Assembly: GCF_040869045.1 (NCBI RefSeq)
Contig: NC_090319.1
Location: 225,036,490 to 225,100,489 of the forward strand
From: Eurosta solidaginis
Taxonomy: Eukaryota; Arthropoda; Insecta; Diptera; Tephritidae
Direction of reading: 5' to 3'
Length of the DNA: 64,000 nucleotides
Below the pieces are notes generated by a model that did not search any database, had not been told where the DNA came from, and was given only the letters and a program-made list of their open reading frames with translations. The stretch's first letter is position 1; every line of letters begins with the position of its first letter. Positions 47,830 to 59,169 of the stretch are shown here, piece by piece. The position numbers and the translations under genes are program-made.

Positions 47830-48960
47830 CAAAACCTTTGAGAGGCTGATAGATGTGTACATAAAGTCCAACGTGGATAAAAAGCTGCTCTCCACAACAC
47901 AACATGAGTAGACCAAAGGCAAGTCGGTAGACACTGCATTGCATAGGGTGGTAATAAGCATAGAGAAAGCCCTTGGATATAAGGAATATGCTCTAGGAGT
48001 CTTCTTAGACGTTGCCGGGGCTTTCAATAATGTTTCTAAATGGGCGATTATGGATGGTCTTAATTACATTGAAGTACATCCATCCTTGGCGAGATGGATC
48101 GGCTGCATGTTGAATTGCAGGAAGATTACATCACAATGAGGATTATACGAGGCCACGAAATCAGTGGACAGGGGCACGCCGCAGGGAGGGATGCTATCAC
48201 CTCTGCTGTGGACGCTGGTCATCAACCAACTGCTTAGTCGATTCGATGAGGGACCCGTAAAACTTACGGCTTACGCAGATGACGTTTAAGTTGAAAGTGC
48301 TTGCCAACGATTAGCTCTTTGATGGATCGGGCGCTTCGGGATATTCGTACCTGGGCATCAAATTTCGGGTTGAAAGTCAACGCGGAAAATACGGATATGG
48401 TCTTGTTTACAAAGAGGTACAAGGTCACAAATTGGATCAGACCTAAATTAGGAGGGGTGAGCTTATCGCCCCATTGGGTTTTTACACCGATTGTAAGCCC
48501 TATTATATACTATGGAGTTCTTGTTTGGTGGAAAGCCACAAAAAAAAACAACCTCCCTCAAAAAATTAGAGGGGGTATGCAGACTATCAATGCTTAGCAT
48601 TACGGGAGCCCTGAAAACAACCCCGACGGCTGCAGTGTATGCCATTCTGCACATTCCACCTGTAGACCAGGTATCAAAGAACACAGCGTTAACAAATGCA
48701 ATCAGGCTCTTCTATCGTTAAAAAGAGAGGACTGTAGACTCATGACGGGTATTCTGACTGGACACTGCCTTCTGGCGTCACATGCCTTTAAATTAGGATT
48801 GGTCGTCAGTGATAGCAGATGTAGGAAGTGCGGGCTGGAGGAGGAAACGATCGAGCGCGTTTTGTGCTCTTGCCCTGCGCTTGCCAGGCTAAGACTGCAT
48901 ACAGCTGTCAGATCTAGAAGCAGCAAGTGGCTTAAATCCTAGGAAGCTTCTAGTATTTGC
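47830..48960 (+). pseudogene. R1/LOA-like non-LTR reverse transcriptase fragment
   Basis: In successive frames: L-G-V-F-L-D-V-A-G-A-F-N-N-V with catalytic Asp (about 47,995), A-R-W-I-G-C-M-L, R-G-T-P-Q-G-G-M-L-S-P-L-L-W (about 48,175) and Y-A-D-D-V (about 48,275), then W-A-S-N-F-G-L-K-V-N-A-E-N-T. Downstream (48742-48942) is the cysteine-rich tail domain C-R-K-C-G-x-E-E-E-T-I-E-R-V-L-C-S-C-P-A-L. P-Q-G-G instead of P-Q-G-S and L-D-V-A-G-A-F fit the R1/LOA/I side of non-LTR elements. At least three stops or frameshifts are present and the 5' part is missing. Confidence 0.75.
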
Positions 48961-49090
48961 CAAGAGGATGGAGTTATTTTATAACATAGGACTTGGTTTT
49001 TGATAGGATTTTCCAGTTTGGTCGTTAAAACGAACTTCTGGTAACACTACGGACTTATTCAGTCTATGTAAGGTTCTCATGGACCGGCCA

Positions 49091-49114
49091 GTTCAACATA
49101 ACCTAACCTAACCC
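49091..49114 (+). repeat. 3' tail of the R1/LOA-like element, ATAACCTAACCTAACC
   Basis: After ggccagttca the element ends in caacataacctaacctaacc. A short CCTAA repeat tail is seen on several LOA-type elements of flies. It resembles the insect telomere repeat but is only three units long. Confidence 0.55.
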
Positions 49115-49583
49115 CGTAAAGACGTTACCTCCTGTTTAGAATAGAACAAAATATATTTACAACCCTTGCGAGGCGTACAAAAAGCGGCACACTTTTGCCA
49201 GAAAAGAAAACGATATTAAACACGAATGTACAGTTTTACCTCTTGGACTCACCATTTGCTCAAATGTGTATTACTGATATTCGTGTAAAAAGTTGTAAGG
49301 AAGTCAGGAAGTATGTAGTAAGTTCTGGTTTAGAACTACACCTAAGATACCAAGAAGTACTAGTTCGATAGTAACTCTAGTTCGAAAATCGACAATTTGG
49401 GTTTTTATATTTTATATCCAACACAAGTTTGATAGATATGATATTAACCAAAAAATTGACTTCTGATTATGTCTTTCCCTTGCCTAAACCCCATATAATA
49501 AAGGTAAGAAAATTAGCACGACAACAACAGAGTACATTATTTATACAAGGACAAGCAAGTTATATTTGAGTCAATATTAATAA
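49115..49583. other. No feature seen
   Basis: AT-rich sequence between the R1/LOA-like tail and the second Helitron-like element. I see no frame, tandem repeat or terminal structure. Confidence 0.35.
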
Positions 49584-51213
49584 CTAGCTTATGCCCGTGG
49601 GCGTCGCCCCACGTTTCTATAATAATATGCAAAATAAATAACACAAATTTTAAATTTATTTTAAGGTTGTGTATTTGCGAATTTAGGTATTTCTGAAAAC
49701 CATAGGATATACAATATTTTTTTGTAATATTATTTGGAGTATAAACACAAAGATTTTTCGATGAGCCAACTCAGGAGCAGGCTACGTATAATTGGCCATA
49801 GTTGAAACATGAGTTGGTAAGATTGACTCCTACTACAACTGTCCATGAGCTTTATTGAAAGACATTGCGAAAGCCAACCTAATAGGAAATTGGAGGCGAT
49901 TAAAATTTAAAGGTATATCTGCCGGTATTAATGGAATCCTTGGTATGAAAACTTTGTTCTTTACGAAATTTAGAATTTTATGTAGATATAGAAGATGTAG
50001 ATAGACTGAAGTTTACAAAAAATTTTAATGACGGCAGATTACTAAACGTCCAAAAGGAATAACAGACCAACTCTTTTTTGAGTCACGGTTTAGCTGTTAA
50101 AATAACTTAGGTTTGTACGGCAGCCATAGTTCTGAAAAATCCCATTTGTAGGTAAGATGCCACGCCCCCTTTTCCACAATTCTACATTTTACTGGAGGTG
50201 TTAGGACTTTACATCATACAGCTCCTTACCAATTTTCCCTATCCTAGCATTACTACATCCAGAGATTTGCAGTATGATATATTCCATTTGTATGGGAGGT
50301 GCTACGCCCCCTTCTCCTTCACCCCACATTTTCTTGGTGTTGTTAGGGATTGGCCTCATATAACTCCTTACTGAATTTCAATCTTCTAGCATGAATACCT
50401 TCAGAGTTATGCAGTATCAAATATTCCATTTCTATGGAAGGTGCCACGCCCATTTCATATATCGCAATTATCCATCCCTGGAAGGTTTCTAGTTGTGCAA
50501 ATTTGGTTGTGATCGGTCGATTCGTTTAAGACGCAACCCGATCTACTCCTACATACATACATACATAATTTGAATTTTATATATATAGAGGTACTTAGAT
50601 AGATAGAAGATGTGGATTGACTGAAGTTACCAAAAAATTTTAACGGCGGACGATTACTAAACATCCAAAAGGAATAACAGCCAAACAACTCTGTAGTCAA
50701 ACTTTAGCTGTTATAATAACCTAAGTTTGTACAGCAGCCATAGTTCTGAAAAATCCCATTTTAAGAAGGTGCCACGCCCCCTTTTCCGCAATTCCACATT
50801 TTACTGGAGGTGTTAGGACTTAACCGCATATAGCTCCTTACCAATTTTCACTATCCTACCATTACTCCATCCAGAGGTATGCAGTATGATAAATTCCATT
50901 TATATGGGAGGTGCCACGCCCCCTTCTCCCCAACTCCACAATTTCTTGGGGGTGTTAGGGATTGGCCTCATACACCTCCTTACTGAATTTCAATGTTCTA
51001 GCATGAAACCTTCAGAGTTATGTAGTACCAAATATTTATTTTGCATGGGAGGTGCCACGCCCCTTTTCTATATCGATATTATTTTTAGCCTACGACCATC
51101 CTTGGAAGGTTTCTAGTGGGTTGTGCAAATTTGGTTGTGATCGGTCGATCGTTTAGGACGCGACTCGATCTATACCTACATACATACATAATTTGAATTT
51201 TATATATATAGAT
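49584..51213 (-). mobile_element. Helitron-like non-autonomous element 2
   Basis: On the minus strand the 3' end reads GTGGG-GCGACG-CCCAC then GGGCATAAG and CTAG (49584-49612). This is the same layout as at 29,044-29,074: GC hairpin, about ten bases, CTAG. The 5' end is a tatatata run with aattcaaattatgtatgtat near 51,200. Inside, a segment of about 610 bp is duplicated (49,980-50,590 and 50,591-51,200), and each half is built of submodules of about 125 bp with gggaggtgccacgccccctt. No gene is present. Confidence 0.6.
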
Positions 51214-52500
51214 GTTTAAGCCCCTCAGAGGGCAATTTTGGGAATCCAAAAAACTTATGAAAGGGTTTCTATGCGGATCTAATTCGTACCGCGTAATCGG
51301 TGCTAGACCGAAACTGCGGGGATAATGTCCACCGCCTAGGACATGGCCAAGTGAAATTCGCCAGTTGAAAGCAAATAAAAGAGAAAAGTTCTCCCCTAGT
51401 TGCCGTTCCGTTATATATAGGTATATTACTCTTTTTCATGAAACACTTCTATGGCTTTTGCTGGGGTATAAATTATGCAGTCGGCACTTCGATACTTGGT
51501 AAACAAAATGACTAACCAGTATTGATTGGCCGACAAATGTGAATAGAGCATATTTTGATATCAGCCTTAAATTTAGAATTTCTTACCTCAGTGAATGGTT
51601 TATTTCTTATCCAAAATTTATTTTACCAAATTTAAACAATCCGACTCCTTAGCCATTAGTTGTTATTTCATTAGATAAAGAGTTTCTGTTTCTTAATTAA
51701 TTAGACTACAATTATGAGTTGCACTTTTTTTTACATTTTTTTGATATGAGAATATCATTTCACACCATATTTTAACATTCGCTAGCTACCGCCACTGAAC
51801 AAACTAACGAAGGTACAACACAATTAGCATAAAAACTATGCGACCGTTGAGGACAAAACGTTGACCAAATCTGTTGGGCTATTTCCATGTACCAGTGTGA
51901 GTGAGGCTTTAAGTTCCCTGGAAGTTTATTTTGCTTTGGAAAATAATTTATTATTTGGAGGCGCGTTTTGCAGTTTGGAAAGTGAGGTATTTTTTGGAAT
52001 ATGTAAATTAAGGAAAATTTTCTGCAGCATAAGCACACCTTTCACTAGTATACATATTTGAACTATGCCCTCATATATACACGCTTATATGTATGTGTCT
52101 AGTAATATATTAAAATAATAAAACCATTTAAACTGAGGGTGGTTTTAGTTTTATAAAGGGATCAAAAATTGTCCACTTGTTAGATATTTTTAATATCTAA
52201 TTACAGCATTGTGAAATTTAATAGAAACAAAACAGCTTTACATGTATATTGGGGTGTTAACTTTTCAAGTAAATTTGTAATTCCTTTGGCTTTTCTGATA
52301 TTTTGATATCTAATAGCAAGTTTAGTACATTCAAAATTCGATATTTCATACGAATTTCAAATAAAAGAAATGTTGTAAATAAAATTAGTATGGTAAAAGC
52401 GTTAGCATTCGAACAATAAAAAGTTTTTCACAATCTTAGGTTCCAAATACTGCTTTATGCAAAACCCCATTTCTGGAAAGCAAAAAAACGCCTGTTTCCA
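51214..52500. other. No recognisable gene
   Basis: Open frames here are short and without known motifs. There is one sequence, aataataaaaccatttaaac at 52,115-52,134, that resembles the ends of the fold-back at 54,023-54,454. I otherwise see nothing. Confidence 0.35.
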
Positions 52501-52884
52501 TAGGTTTATTTTACATCAAGATGTTATGCGGACCGTGTCTTTTGGATGATTTCCAGCCAGGGAATATTTTCGGCTGGATTCCTCGAGAAGTAGCGGTGGC
52601 CTTACTATAGTAAGGGGAGCAGCATACATATTTAATATTACACCGCGGAGCCCGCCTTGTCAAGCAGGTTGTCGTACGACCAAAATTCAAACACAAAATT
52701 GTGAGTTGTTAAGGGGGAATAGTGTTTTCCGAACTTTTCCAGAAAGAAAGGAAAGCTACATGACCTAAGCAGGTTCCAAATTTTTATACATGTAAAAAAT
52801 TAATATTGATTTGTTCTATAATTTTATAAAAAATAAATAAAGATAGTTACAGATTAACAATTTTGCGGAAGTTTTATCAGCCAA

Positions 52885-52932
52885 TTGATTTGTAAGATCG
52901 TGAGTTCGAATCGAGGTCAAAGCATCAACAAT
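52885..52932 (+). repeat. Small box-B-bearing repeat, copy 1
   Basis: ttgatttgtaagatcgtgag, then ttcgaatcgaggtcaaagc. Two more copies occur at 53,183 and 60,459. Each contains a gttcgaatc-type RNA polymerase III box B, so it is probably a piece of a tRNA-derived SINE. Confidence 0.5.
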
Positions 52933-53182
52933 AGTTTCCTGTCATTTTGGCGCCGCTTTTCTAACCATTCAACTATTACAGCGGTTATTTATTTGTCTTT
53001 ATAATTTCAATTTCTATTCTGTTTCTTGCCAAATTAATTTTCACAGAGCTGAGTCATCTGTCGAAAAAGCAGAATATTGGGCTTGTTTTTATGGTAATGA
53101 TGCTATAGTTTCATATTTATTGATACCTTTTCCACGTGCTCTTGGAAATATTTATCTTTTTGTTGCTGTTTTATAGGAGTAC

Positions 53183-53232
53183 TGATTTGTAAGATCTTGG
53201 GTTCCAATCGAGCTCAAGGCCCAAACAATAAT
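53183..53232 (+). repeat. Small box-B-bearing repeat, copy 2
   Basis: ctgatttgtaagatcttggg, ttccaatcgagctcaaggcc, then caaacaata. Same order as copies 1 and 3. Confidence 0.5.
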
Positions 53233-53339
53233 TTGTTGTCCTTATGATTGTTATGATATATTTTGTTTAATTGAACATTTTTTAAATTAGAATAGAAGAA
53301 AAGAAAAACACACACTGGAAAAGGATGCAGGCCTGCTAA

Positions 53340-53880
53340 AATAATGCACTCAGAACTGGCACGGGTTGTCTTCTTATAACCGCTGAGCACCATCTACATT
53401 GCGAGGCAAAAGAGTTCAACATAAACGAGCATAATGAAATACTGAACAGAGGCATAAGGAAACATCTTCGTAAGCACTTTGATGGGATCCGTAACCATAA
53501 GGAAGCCCTAAGGTTGATCCACACAGAATCGGTAAAACATCTTTGATGGGTCGTGCCCGGTGAACCCCTCTATCAATATATACTAGCCAACCCTTGCAGA
53601 AGAAGAAAACAGACTACCTAGAGAGACACAAGTCACTCTAGCCCAACTTCGTTCTGGATACTGTTACAGATTAAACGTTTAACTGTCCAGAATCAACCCA
53701 GGTATGCATAATGTGTACCCCTGGTTTTATGTGCGGAAACACCAATCATCTTTTCAATTATAATGCAGAACCTACGCTCGTAACAGCAGCATCCCTATGG
53801 TCCAACACTGTTGAAACTGTTAGTTTCCTTTGACTTCCTTTAGAAAACTTTTAAGACAATTTGTGAGTAGTCGCACCTAT
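53340..53880 (+). pseudogene. Jockey-type non-LTR C-terminal remnant
   Basis: The plus strand, with many stops, shows an L-x-R-H-K-S-L / F-V-L-D-T-V block near 53,620-53,660, then the cysteine/histidine module of jockey C-termini: C-I-M-C-T-P-G, N-T-N-H-L-F-N, and A-A-S-L-W-S-N-T-V-E-T-V-S-F-L ahead of L-P-L-E-N-F. The same terminal sequence closes the fragment at 44,990 on the opposite strand, so both belong to the same or close families. Confidence 0.6.
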
Positions 53881-54022
53881 TGAAGGTTAGGGCTCTTAAT
53901 ATGTTCCTCCCATTTCGCCCGCTGTGTTTTTCCATTAGATGATCAGACCTTTGTGTCGAGTATTTAACATACGATTGAGTGAAGTCACTCTTCTCGCAGC
54001 TATAATTAAAAATAATAAAATA

Positions 54023-54454
54023 TAAAATAATTAAAAAAAATGTTTAAGTTAAACGGTTTTATTGAAAACAACACTTACATGAAGTAATAATATTACGAAA
54101 AGCTAGAAAATAATTAGGTAGGTCCTAGGTACTAGTCCTCACACTCCTTATCAATCTATGGCGTTGATCAGACAATTAAATAAAAGCGTTGGGCGCGTGA
54201 AATTTCTAAAAATGTTAGGCGTAGCATAACCTGATTAAGGTTCAGTTGGTTTTACTTATGACTATCAATAGAAATATGACGCGTCCAACGCTTTTATTTA
54301 ATTGTCTGATCAACGCCATAGATTGATAAGGAGTGTGATGACTAGTACCTAGGACCTACCTAATTATTTTCTAGCTTTTCGTATTATTATTACTTCATGT
54401 AAGTATTGTTTTCAATAAAACCGTTTAACTTAAAATTTTTTTTTAATTATTTTA
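54023..54454. mobile_element. 432-bp fold-back with 176-bp nearly perfect arms
   Basis: The left arm 54023-54198 and right arm 54279-54454 are inverse copies, differing by a handful of bases over 176 bp, with an 80-bp spacer. Both arms contain a caataaaaccgtttaactta block near their outer ends, reading outward from the centre on each strand. There is no coding capacity. The near identity of the arms points to a young insertion or to gene conversion between arms. The flanks are AT-rich and a target duplication cannot be defined. Confidence 0.85.
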
Positions 54455-54990
54455 TTTTCAAGTTTTTAGTCTTTATTTAATTGCCTATTATTTCTCATTC
54501 TATTTAGTTCATTTAGTGACTCATTATTACAAGGACTCTTTCCTGACAATTTGTTACAATCTAAGTCCTCAATACATAATCCTTCCAAAGACTTTACTCG
54601 ACTCTGCGCCACGTATGCTTGTCCCTCCTCCAACTCCAAAATATTTTGATGTCTATTCTACCAGACTGTATGCAATATTTGTTCCAAATATGAGCCAAAT
54701 CGGGCATCATAGGTCGCTTTCTATTCATGTATGTATTATGTGTTCCAAATATGGACCAAATCAAATCGGACCACAAATACGATTTTTGCGAATATCTCGA
54801 TCCTTGCGCCACCTAGCGGCGATTTTTTTTTCTTATTATTGCATTGTCATCGAGTTCTGAACTATATTCCAAGTTTCAAGCTTGTAGCTTATCGGGAAGT
54901 TATTTAAATTTCAATTACAAAATTCGTTCACAACGGCCGTGCAGCCTCCCTGTGAACTCAAGCTAAATAAAACCGTTTAAAAAAGATATT
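54455..54990. other. Non-coding repeat-like DNA
   Basis: It contains a ttgttccaaatatgagccaaa motif twice (about 54,680 and 54,740) and ccttgcgccacctagcggcg (about 54,803), which look like parts of a dispersed repeat. aaataaaaccgtttaaaaaa at about 54,966 repeats the block from the fold-back arms. No gene is seen. Confidence 0.35.
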
Positions 54991-55220
54991 GCACATTAAC
55001 AAGGCGAAACTAGTGAAGTTTTCGTACTGCTAATACGTATAAACAAAGTGAAATTGAAGTTCTCGGTGTTAGCTTCGTGTTTGGCAAGAAATTTTATAAT
55101 AAAGAATATAATATTTTGACTTTGAAAGGAAATTGAAACATTGCGCCAAACACAAGAGAAAATAAGAGGCAACAACACAAAGAAAAAGTTACAATTTCGA
55201 GTGAAACGAGTGACGCTGAA

Positions 55221-56368
55221 ATGGACAATGTTAAGCGCCAAATACACGACACGAACATTTCCGCGAACATTCCGCAATCTTGTTCGCAGCTTTGGCCATA
55301 CACCATACGAACTTTTGGCCGAACATTAGTTCTCTTTCAGACAGCGACGAATACGGACAACAATTGTGCTGCAGCAATATTGCTAGCTGTGGCAATTAAG
55401 CGTAAAAAAACTTTATACATTTCAATAAATTCACTCAGAAATTTTTTATTGTCCATTTTACTTTTCCGCGCACGTCTGTTCCGTTCAGAAATTACTACGA
55501 TTATAAGCTATTTCGCCATACACGCACGAACAGTTCGCGCAAATGTTCGCCAAAAATTAAAATATTTTGATTTTTGGCGAACATTTGCGCGAACTGGCAA
55601 ACACCACCATACACGACAGAAAAGGTCGCAGAAACATGACATAACGGGAATGTTCGCGGAAATGTTCGTGTCGTGTATTTGGCGCTTTAGTCTTACAAAA
55701 ATAATAGAGAGCATGGAGTCACAATTCAAAGTGCAAGAGAGAGCAATAAGCAAAACAAAAAGCACTCAACAGCATATGAGCGATAGTTTTGACTCACTCA
55801 AAGCTGAAATAACTAGGCTTGCTGAAGAAAATAAGCAAATAAAGAAAGAATTAAGTGAGATAAAAGTAAAAAATGCAAATATGAAAATGTAAAAAATGCA
55901 AATATGAAGAAAATAGAAAAAGATTTACTAACAATGAAATAAAACAAAAACAAGAATAACTTAATAATAACGAATTTGTCCAAAATTGAAAAGCAAAAAC
56001 TAAAATATGTTATAGTTGATATTGGCGAGCAAATAAATGTGAATGTCGGTAAAGATCACATAGTTGACGTTTATCAAAATGAAAGCAAAAATTCCAGACT
56101 TTTCCGCTTATTGCTAAATTAGCAATTGGTGAATTTAAGAAGAAGTGTATGGTGTTTATAAAAACGGGAAACGGCATAGACATGAATAAAATAATACCCA
56201 ACACCAAGTGAAACCGTCAACTACTATCATTTGATGGAAAAGGAACTTAGCGAAATAATGAAAAAAACAAAGCAAGAAACCAAAACCAAACAGTACAAAT
56301 ATGCAAAAATACTCGTAAGAAAAGATGATAACGAAAAAATAATTGAAATAGACTGTGTGGATGATTAA
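55221..56368 (+). pseudogene. ORF1 of non-LTR element D, with MITE insertion
   Basis: It starts M-D-N-V at 55221, is interrupted after four codons by the MITE (55234-55686), and continues from 55690 with a coiled coil (E-I-T-R-L-A-E-E-N-K-Q-I-K-K-E-L). It then continues in other frames with K-L-K-Y-V-I-V-D-I-G-E-Q-I and D-V-Y-Q-N-E-S-K, and C-M-V-F-I-K-T. This second part resembles the baculovirus-FP/RRM-like nucleic-acid binding domain common in ORF1 proteins of this group. The longer frame 55221-55892 reads through the MITE and does not reflect the original protein. Confidence 0.6.
55234..55686. mobile_element. MITE with long inverted ends, TTA duplication, in ORF1
   Basis: The ends agcgccaaatacacgacacg / cgtgtcgtgtatttggcgct are perfect inverse copies, and the match continues for about 40 bp. 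TTA occurs at 55231-55233 and 55687-55689. A second, inner palindrome (gttcgcgcaaatgttcgcc, about 55,529-55,595) lies near the right side. A 3-bp TTA/TWA duplication fits PIF/Harbinger-type elements. The gttcg(c/t) word is repeated many times inside. Confidence 0.75.
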
Positions 56369-56439
56369 AAAAAACTAAAGTAGATAGAAAATTTTATTTT
56401 TATTTAATAATTATATTCAGCGATAAGTAATCGTTATTT

Positions 56440-57153
56440 ATGGAATATATAAACACAGAAATATTAAGCGAAAATGTTATTTATAAATGTAATGAATTTG
56501 ATCTAGAAAATACTGGGAATAAATTAAATATTTTATATCTCAATATTCAAAGTATTAGAAATAAACTACCTGATATAAAAAGTATCATTGAGGAAAATAA
56601 GAAGAGGAGGCAAATAATTCATGTGATAGCTTTGAGCGAAATATGGATCTACGAAAATGAAAATAAATATTATAATATCCCCGAGTACAACGCATTCTTC
56701 GCAAATCGTGAACAGAGCCGGCGGCTGCATAATTTTTGTGCATGAATCCATAAATTCAAATCACGTATCTTCTTTGGAGTTCGATAAAAGTAGTTTTTAA
56801 TGATCAAATTAACTAAACTTGATATACACATAGCTTGCATTTATAGTAATTGTTCTTCGGATATCCCGTCATTTGTAGATGCGTTTGAAAAAGAAGTTTT
56901 GCATGTAAAACATTATGTTGCTTTGGGTGATTTTAACATTAACCTTCTTAATGTGAACAAAGATGTGATCAATTATTTTAATACCATATACAGTAATGGA
57001 TTCCTTTGCTTGAATAAGATAAGTGAAAACACGTGTACTAGGAAGGGAATAAATTCTGATACAGTGATAGATCATATTATAACTGATGAAGTAAATTACA
57101 AATATACCCTTACACTAGAAGATCACCCAATATCCGATTACAGGCTTATATAG
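56440..57153 (+). pseudogene. APE-type endonuclease of non-LTR element D
   Basis: The first frame (56440-56745) has I-L-Y-L-N-I-Q-S-I-R-N-K and the catalytic Glu in A-L-S-E-I-W, then a frameshift near 56,715. The second (56800-57153) has H-Y-V-A-L-G-D-F-N-I-N-L, T-V-I-D-H-I-I-T-D and S-D-Y-R-L-I at the place of the usual S-D-H. The last catalytic histidine therefore reads as tyrosine. Dead by frameshift. Confidence 0.72.
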
Positions 57154-57682
57154 CTTTCTGTTAGCTTAAATAAAAGTATTGCCTTCACTAACAGAACAAA
57201 CACCTTACAGATAATAGATTATAATTTATTTGAAGGAAATGGGTGTCTGAGTGACAATACGAAAGGAGTCCTTTTCAGATTTTCACGCAGCGTTAAAGCT
57301 AGCATAATTAAAGCAACAAAAAAAGTTTTGCGGTAAATTTCGAAATGCTTGGATGAACAAGGAGCTACTGCAATTAATAAAAGTCGTGACAAATTCTATA
57401 AATTAAAGGTTTAATAAAAAAACAATACTTTTTTGAAAGAGAATTAAAAATTTTAAGAAAAAAAATAAGAAACTTAATAAATTATCAGAAAAAAAGAATA
57501 TTATGGGGAGAAAATTCAACAAAATATTTCCTGTGCAAACAGAATGTGGTCTATTTTAAAGGAACTAATTTACGGTAGATCTTGCTGTAACAAATCCGAT
57601 TGAAATTGCCATTTGCTTCAATGAGTTCCTTACAACTGTCATTGAAACTCCCACGAATGTACAATATACTGATGAAGCACAC

Positions 57683-59169
57683 TTGAGGATTTCTAGGCCT
57701 TTTACCCTGGAAGAATGTGATGGCATCTCTGCGCGCATTCTGTATAAATATAAAGACTTCCTAAGTCAGCCGTTATGTAATTTCATCAACAAATGTTTCC
57801 AAAATGGTGAATATCCCAATGAGTTCAAAATAGGTGAAGTTGTGCCAATTCACAAAGCTGGAAGCAAAGAATTATGTTTAAACTACAGACCCATTACAAA
57901 GCTAAGAGTTATCGACAAAATCTTTGAAAGTATAGTACTAAATAGACTTAACTACTTTCTACATGCGAATCAAATAATATATAAAAACCAGTTTGGGTTC
58001 ACGGAAAACTCAAGTACTCTGTCAGCATGCATTTCGTGTACAGAATTCATATACGAAAACTTGGATAGAAAACAATATGTAGCACTATTGGCGATAGATC
58101 TTTCAAAAGCATTTAACTCTGTAAACTCGAGCATAATGGTTAGAAAAATAGCGGAACTAGGCATGGGTGGAGTAGAATTGAAATTCTTTAAAAGTTTTTT
58201 AACAGATAGGGGACAGTATGTCAGATAAACAGCCACAAAAGTACGCATAGAAATGTAACAACAGGAGTTCCACAAGGTTCGAAATTAACAACAACTTTAT
58301 TCATTATATATAAATAACGTACTTAAACTCAACCTAAAGGCGACACCGCAGTTTTATGCAGATGATGGAAGCTTTTTATATGCAGCAGACACTTTCGAAA
58401 ATTTAATAAATAGCATTACACATGACTTGGAAGAAATCAGGAAATGGTTTGAAAAAAATCTGCCAAAAATTAACCCATCGAAGACGAGCTTTATAATCTT
58501 TGAGAATTTTAGACCGCTTCGAGACATGAATGAGTTCTCTGGGATCATGTATAATAATGTGAAAATTAGTAGAGTGGAGAAGCTTAAATATTTAGGGATA
58601 TGGTTTGACTCCAGCTTAAGCTGGACGGAACACGTACATAATTTAAAATTAAAATTAATCCCATTTAATTTCGCGCTTTATAGAAATAGGAACATTATTC
58701 CCCGGAAACAAATATGGCTGCTATATATTTCCTACTTCCTGTCGCACATCAACTACTTAAACCCCATTTGAAGCCGATCCGCGGATTATAAAATGAACGA
58801 ACTGCAGCGGTTGCAAAACAAAATAATAAAAAATATACTTTCACTGCCCATTAGAACGCCTACGCAAGTCTGTATGAAAATAGACTAGATATTAAAAAAA
58901 TAAGTGCACTAAAAACGCTCTTAGCAGTGTTTAAAATTAAAAACCACTTAATAAAAAATAATCCTTTACTCAATATAATAGACAATGCATCATACGATAT
59001 TCGAAATATAACAACTATCAGAACTACGTCTTTCAGAACAGGGAAGAGTACAAATTCTATACGCAACTATGGCGTAAAATTATACAATAAACTACCGGCA
59101 AATGTCAGAACGTGCCGTAGTATAGATACCTTTAAAAAATACGTAATAATGATCTTACTTCAAAACTAA
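57683..59169 (+). pseudogene. Reverse transcriptase of non-LTR element D, broken
   Basis: 57683-58228 has E-V-V-P-I-H-K-A-G, L-N-Y-R-P-I-T, N-Q-F-G-F-T-E-N-S-S-T and L-A-I-D-L-S-K-A-F-N-S-V-N. After a stop near 58,226, T-G-V-P-Q-G-S-K-L and Y-A-D-D-G (about 58,360) follow in another frame. 58427-58771 gives W-F-E-K-N-L-P-K-I-N-P-S-K-T and the thumb. 58927-59169 gives the end of the protein with N-Y-G-V-K-L-Y-N-K-L-P. The G-V-P-Q-G-S and Y-A-D-D motifs are intact, but several breaks exclude function. Confidence 0.75.

Noticed and set aside
49091..49114. CCTAA repeats as an internal telomere remnant
   Set aside because: Only three units directly after a non-LTR 3' UTR; better explained as the tail of that element.
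52602..52617. Perfect 16-bp palindrome ccttactatagtaagg
   Set aside because: A single short palindrome without a second copy or an associated element; expected by chance at this scale.
54594..54860. Frames of 72-114 codons on both strands
   Set aside because: No motif, and the sequence looks like a dispersed non-coding repeat with ccaaatatg words.
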